Shown here piece after piece: positions 60,531 to 64,000 of a stretch of DNA of 64,000 nt. Both the position numbers and the translations under genes were made by a program. Below the pieces are notes generated by a model. It ran no database searches. It was not told the DNA's origin and was given only the letters and a program-made list of their open reading frames with translations. Numbering within the stretch: the stretch's first letter is position 1; every line of letters begins with the position of its first letter. This stretch comes from Flavobacterium ginsenosidimutans (GTDB lineage Bacteria; Bacteroidota; Bacteroidia; Flavobacteriales; Flavobacteriaceae), in assembly GCF_003254625.1 (NCBI RefSeq), contig NZ_QJRJ01000081.1:1-64000 (forward strand), read 5' to 3'.

Positions 60531-62033
60531 ATGAAAATCAAAATAACAGCAGCGATACTTTTAAGCATGCTTTTTACGGTATCATGTACTGATTTGGACG
60601 AACAGTTGTATGATCAGGTAGAAGATGGAAATTTCGGAAATACAACTAAAGAAATTGATGCGCTGGTAGGTGGAGGTTATTCTTCATTAAGAGGATTCTC
60701 CGATGCAATTTCAAATAACTTTCCAACTTGTGAGTATGTTTTCTTTTTGAATGAAGTAGTTTCAGATGAAGCAACAATTCCAACAAGAGGAACAAACTGG
60801 TATGACGGCGGGCAATATCAAGATGCTCAAAAACACACTTGGAAAGCAGATAATAGAATGATTCTTTCAGCTTGGCGTTACAATTATACTGGAATAGCTA
60901 AGATCAACGCAATCATTTATCAAATCAACAAATCGTCTTTGACTGAAAAAGCAAAAGAACCAATTTTTGCAGAATTAAAAGCGCTTAGAGCATATTACTA
61001 TTACAATCTTTTAGATTTATTTGGAAATGTGCCAATCGTAACCAATTTTGAAGACACAGATCTTCCAACAAATTCTACAAGAAAACAAGTTTATGATTTT
61101 GTTGAAAAAGAACTAACAGACGCTATTCCATATTTAAATCCAAATGTGGTGTATTCTAAATTAACTAGAAATGTTGCGTACGCGATTCTAGCAAGATTAT
61201 ATCTTAATTCAGAAGCATTTATTGGCGTAGCGCGTTGGCAGGATTGTATTGATACGTGTCAAAAAATTACGGGATACAGTTTAACTCCAGATTTCTTTGC
61301 CAATTTCGTAACAGAAAATCAAGGTTCTAGCGAAATCATTTTTGCAATTCCTTACGATTCAAAAGCAGGAACAGTTGGAAATTACATGAACTCAATGTCC
61401 TGCCACTACAATCAAAAATTAGCAATTTCTCCAGTAGGAAACTATCCATGGAGTGCTAACGGAATGTGTGCACAGCCAGGAGTATATTCATCTTTTGCAG
61501 ATACAGACAAAAGAAAAAAATGTATGCTTGAAGGTGATCAGATCAATCTTGCAACGGGTTCTGTAATTATGATGGATAATGGAGAACCGTTAACTTATAC
61601 AGAGAACCTGACAAGTTTAGAAGATGCAAAAGAGAATGAAGGTGTACGTTTAGCAAAATATGAAATGAAAGCTGGAGAACAATGGGAACGCGATCATGAT
61701 TTCGTTTTAATTCGTTATTCAGAAATCTTAATGATGCAAGCAGAATGTTTCGTTCGTTTAGGTTCGCCAGATTTAGCAAAACCGTTTTTACAACAAGTAA
61801 CTGCGCGCGCTGGAGAAGAAATGCCAACAACAATTGATCTTGCATTTATTGATCAAGAGTTACTGAAAGAATTCACATTCGAAGGAAGAAGAAGAACAGA
61901 TAACATTCGTTTTGGAACATTCTTCGAGCCATGGTGGTCAAAAGGTACAACGGAAAAATACAGAGCAATTTTTCCAATCCCAAGTACAGTTTTAACTACA
62001 AATAAAAACCTGAAACAAAATCCTGGGTATTAG
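60531..62033 (+). CDS. SusD/RagB-family nutrient-binding lipoprotein
   Basis: 500 residues. Lipoprotein signal with VSCTD (C19). The conserved N-terminal NFGNTTKEIDALVGGGYSSLRG, the TPR-like AKINAIIYQINK and ELKALRAYYYYNLLDLFGNVPIVT, and the C-terminal EFTFEGRRRTDNIRFG and FPIPSTVLTTNKNLKQNPGY are the family signature. It caps the SusC barrel at the cell surface and captures the glycan. It starts 28 bp after susC; a strong terminator follows directly, so the glycosidase genes downstream probably have separate or readthrough expression. Confidence 0.95.
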   Translation: MKIKITAAILLSMLFTVSCTDLDEQLYDQVEDGNFGNTTKEIDALVGGGYSSLRGFSDAISNNFPTCEYVFFLNEVVSDEATIPTRGTNWYDGGQYQDAQKHTWKADNRMILSAWRYNYTGIAKINAIIYQINKSSLTEKAKEPIFAELKALRAYYYYNLLDLFGNVPIVTNFEDTDLPTNSTRKQVYDFVEKELTDAIPYLNPNVVYSKLTRNVAYAILARLYLNSEAFIGVARWQDCIDTCQKITGYSLTPDFFANFVTENQGSSEIIFAIPYDSKAGTVGNYMNSMSCHYNQKLAISPVGNYPWSANGMCAQPGVYSSFADTDKRKKCMLEGDQINLATGSVIMMDNGEPLTYTENLTSLEDAKENEGVRLAKYEMKAGEQWERDHDFVLIRYSEILMMQAECFVRLGSPDLAKPFLQQVTARAGEEMPTTIDLAFIDQELLKEFTFEGRRRTDNIRFGTFFEPWWSKGTTEKYRAIFPIPSTVLTTNKNLKQNPGY

Positions 62034-62041
62034 GTTAATTA

Positions 62042-62096
62042 ATGTCAGTCTTCCATGTTGGTTAGTCGTGGAAGGCTGACATGTTTTTAATTTTTT
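62042..62096 (+). terminator. Strong terminator after susD
   Basis: A 16-bp stem (62042-62057 and 62067-62082, two G-U pairs) with core GTCAGTCTTCC/GGAAGGCTGAC is followed by T-rich sequence, 9 bp after the susD stop. It probably lowers expression of the glycosidase genes relative to susCD. Confidence 0.85.
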
Positions 62097-62150
62097 AGTA
62101 ACAGATTCTAAAGATTAGAAACTGAATTAGAGGATTAAAAAAAGATTTTG

Positions 62151-62248
62151 TTTCACGCAGATTCTGCAGATTAAAGCAGATTTGGTTTTAAATGTAAAAA
62201 AAAATAATCTGCGCATATCTGCTTAAATCTTTTTAAATCTGCGTGAAA
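62151..62248. repeat. REP-like inverted repeat TTTCACGCAGATT
   Basis: TTTCACGCAGATT (62151-62163) recurs inverted at 62236-62248, with inner matches (GCAGATT, AATCTGC) giving an imperfect 98-bp hairpin between susD and the GH gene. Confidence 0.8.
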
Positions 62249-62324
62249 TAAATTAATCACAATAAAATCCTTTTTAATCTTTTAATCTGTGGCAAAATAT
62301 AAAAATAACAAACAGTACATCAAT

Positions 62325-63569
62325 ATGAAGAGATATATCACATCGTTGGTTTTTGGTTTGATGAGCATTGTGATGGTTGCTGGTTGCAGCAGCGATGACA
62401 AAGGTTCGGATAAACCGGTAGAACCAGAAAAAACAGAACCTGTTGCGATTGAGAAAACCAACAGCACCAAAATTTATATGCATTACATGCCGTGGTTTGA
62501 AACTAACGAAAGCAGTGCAGATAAAAAATGGGGATATCACTGGACAATGGCAAACAAAAATCCGAATAACGTAGGAACAAACGGCCGAAGAGAAATAGCA
62601 TCTTATTATTATCCGCTGATTGGACCTTATCATTCAGGCGATAAAAATGTGATCGAAAATCATTTATTGTTGATGAAATATTCAGGAATTGATGGAATTC
62701 TAATCGATTGGTACGGAACTTACGATGTAAACGATTATAGAATGGTCAAAGAAAATACAGATCAGTTAATTGAAATGCTGGACAAAGTAGGTTTAGAATA
62801 TGCTATTGTTTATGAAGATCGATTTTTAACGAATGTTGTTAATGCAGGAAAAGCAATTTCGGTAACCGGCGCAGCAAAAACAGATTTGGCTTATGTAGAA
62901 AAGAATTATTTTTCTGATGCTAATTACATCAAAATTAATGGCAAACCGCTGTTAATGAATTTTGGACCAATCGTTTTGCAGACTTCCGCAGAATGGACAA
63001 ATGTGTTTAATACTTTAACCACAAAACCAACTTTCCTGACACTTTGGGATCATTCTTCGATGGCAGGAGAAAATGCTTCTGGCGAATATGCTTGGGTATA
63101 CAAAGACAATAGCTATCTGACTAATTTCTATACTAATACAAAACCAAAATTGGGCGTAGCTATGGGAAGCGCTTACCCTGGTTTTAAAGATTTTTATGCC
63201 GAAGGCGGAGGAGGTGCAGCTATTGGATGGACAATCGAACACAATAATGGAGCGACATTGGATGAAACTCTTGCTTTGGCTAAAAATGCAAATGTAAATT
63301 ACTTGCAACTGATTACGTGGAATGATTTCGGAGAAGGAACGATGATTGAACCAACAGTTGAATTTGGTTATTCTTTTGTCGAAAAAATAAAAACTTTCGC
63401 TGGAGTAAAAAATACTGAAAGTGTATTTCCAGATATCAGCAAATTGTATGATTTACGCTTACAGAAAAAAGGAAATGTCGAGGCCCAGAAAAAACTCGAT
63501 CAGGCGTTTAATTATTTTGTTTCAATGCAGCCTGCAAAAGCAAAACAAATACTGAGCGAAATTAAATAG
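62325..63569 (+). CDS. GH71/GH99-like glycoside hydrolase lipoprotein
   Basis: 414 residues from the ATG at 62325; an in-frame GTG at 62289 lacks a signal peptide and is disfavoured. Lipobox VAGCSS (C21) and an acidic linker (EPEKTEP) precede the catalytic part. IYMHYMPWFETNESS, WGYHWTM, YYYPLIGPYHSGDKNVIENHLLLMKYSGIDGILIDWYGTYD, YAIVYEDRFL, KPLLMNFGP and LITWNDFGEGTMIEPTVEFG match the GH71/99-like family. The Glu in VYEDR lies where GH99 has its catalytic pair, but the second Glu of GH99 is not evident, so it is not a typical endo-mannosidase. It probably cuts an alpha-linked glycan at the surface for SusCD uptake. It lies 291 bp after susD, beyond a terminator and a REP-like hairpin. Confidence 0.82.
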   Translation: MKRYITSLVFGLMSIVMVAGCSSDDKGSDKPVEPEKTEPVAIEKTNSTKIYMHYMPWFETNESSADKKWGYHWTMANKNPNNVGTNGRREIASYYYPLIGPYHSGDKNVIENHLLLMKYSGIDGILIDWYGTYDVNDYRMVKENTDQLIEMLDKVGLEYAIVYEDRFLTNVVNAGKAISVTGAAKTDLAYVEKNYFSDANYIKINGKPLLMNFGPIVLQTSAEWTNVFNTLTTKPTFLTLWDHSSMAGENASGEYAWVYKDNSYLTNFYTNTKPKLGVAMGSAYPGFKDFYAEGGGGAAIGWTIEHNNGATLDETLALAKNANVNYLQLITWNDFGEGTMIEPTVEFGYSFVEKIKTFAGVKNTESVFPDISKLYDLRLQKKGNVEAQKKLDQAFNYFVSMQPAKAKQILSEIK

Positions 63570-63594
63570 AGCTGTAATTAATACAATTTAAATA

Positions 63595-64000
63595 ATGAAA
63601 AACAGAAAATATAGATACTGTCTAATCGCTTTTGCATCGATGCTGATGATGGCTTGCAGTACTAAAACAACATATAAAATCAGTTCTCCAGAAAAAATCT
63701 CTGAATTAACTTTTGAATTAACACCTTCAGGACAGCCTCAATACAGTTTTTCTTCTAATGGAAAATCGGTTATAGAACCTTCTCTTATGGGATTTGAATT
63801 TCAAGGTTTAGCTAAAATGACAGATGGATTTGAAGTCGTTTCGACCGAAGAAAAATCGGCAGATGAAACTTGGGAACAGCCTTGGGGCGAATTCAAAAAA
63901 GTAAGAGATCATCATAACGAACTGATTGTTCACTTAAAAGAAGCAAAAGGAGAGGAGCGTTTGGTTGATATTATTTTTAGAGTTTTTGATGATGGAGTAG
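63595..64000 (+). CDS. GH97-family alpha-glycosidase, N-terminal part (partial)
   Basis: 135 codons, continuing beyond the window. Lipoprotein signal with MMACST (C21). The beginning of the GH97 N-terminal domain is recognisable: YKISSPEKISELTFELTPSGQPQYSFS, GKSVIEPSLMGFEF and DETWEQPWGEFKKVRDHHNE. GH97 enzymes (SusB type) are exo-acting alpha-glucosidases or alpha-galactosidases of PULs; which one cannot be told without the catalytic domain. It follows the GH71/99-like gene by 25 bp, so the two are co-transcribed. An alpha-linked glucan or related glycan is the most likely PUL target. Confidence 0.85.
   Translation, partial: MKNRKYRYCLIAFASMLMMACSTKTTYKISSPEKISELTFELTPSGQPQYSFSSNGKSVIEPSLMGFEFQGLAKMTDGFEVVSTEEKSADETWEQPWGEFKKVRDHHNELIVHLKEAKGEERLVDIIFRVFDDGV

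Overview
The window looks like a chromosomal segment of a Flavobacterium-like member of the Bacteroidota. The DNA is AT-rich and many genes are preceded by a TAnnTTTG -7 box, the promoter type known from Flavobacterium and Bacteroides. The gene content fits: a type B type IX secretion (T9SS) substrate with a PorP/SprF partner, a SusC/SusD polysaccharide utilisation locus (PUL), a DUF6377/SusR-like regulator and many TlpA/AraC-type proteins. The genus is inferred from these traits, not from a marker gene.

Layout. 1-6.5 kb: the 3' end of a repeat-rich surface protein, a YadA-head/peptidase-S74 self-processing protein, and a T9SS type B substrate / PorP-SprF / OmpA-PD40 gene triplet. 6.6-9.5 kb: a TlpA-like thioredoxin divergent from a histidine kinase/OmpR-type regulator pair; three TTAAC boxes at exact 10-bp spacing lie between them. 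9.8-42.4 kb: a dense accessory block bounded by a 29-bp direct repeat of the 3' end of tRNA-Tyr. The intact tRNA is at 42.4 kb and the truncated copy at 9.8 kb, which suggests an old integrative island. It holds an oxalate-decarboxylase / peroxiredoxin / DsbA / FdhD / FdhF run, quinone-oxidoreductase, lipocalin and monooxygenase-like genes, a LytTR/hybrid-kinase phosphorelay, Dps, RpiA, and a mosaic of SDR, alpha/beta-hydrolase and AraC cassettes with shared operators. 42.5-55.4 kb: mostly core-type genes, namely a TlpA/DUF4369 gene broken by an in-frame TGA, a J-domain/KTSC protein, small conserved hypotheticals, YchJ, a VWA + ChlI-like ATPase pair, a DMT transporter, glutamate dehydrogenase, a fatty-acid hydroxylase and the SusR-like regulator. 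55.8-64 kb: a PUL with two surface proteins, SusC, SusD, a GH71/99-like lipoprotein and the start of a GH97 enzyme.

How the genes may work together. Oxalate decarboxylase releases formate, which the FdhF-like oxidoreductase (matured by FdhD) could oxidise. The SDR/hydrolase/AraC block seems co-regulated: a 28-bp element occurs identically at two SDR promoters and in degenerate form at a third promoter, always 31 bp from the -7 box. A second element (GGCAAAA-N5-CGTT) precedes oxdC, a SRPBCC-like gene and dps.

Three genes carry single lesions (oxdC, an alpha/beta hydrolase, the TlpA/DUF4369 gene). They may be true decay or sequencing errors. No integrase, transposase, CRISPR array or rRNA was seen.
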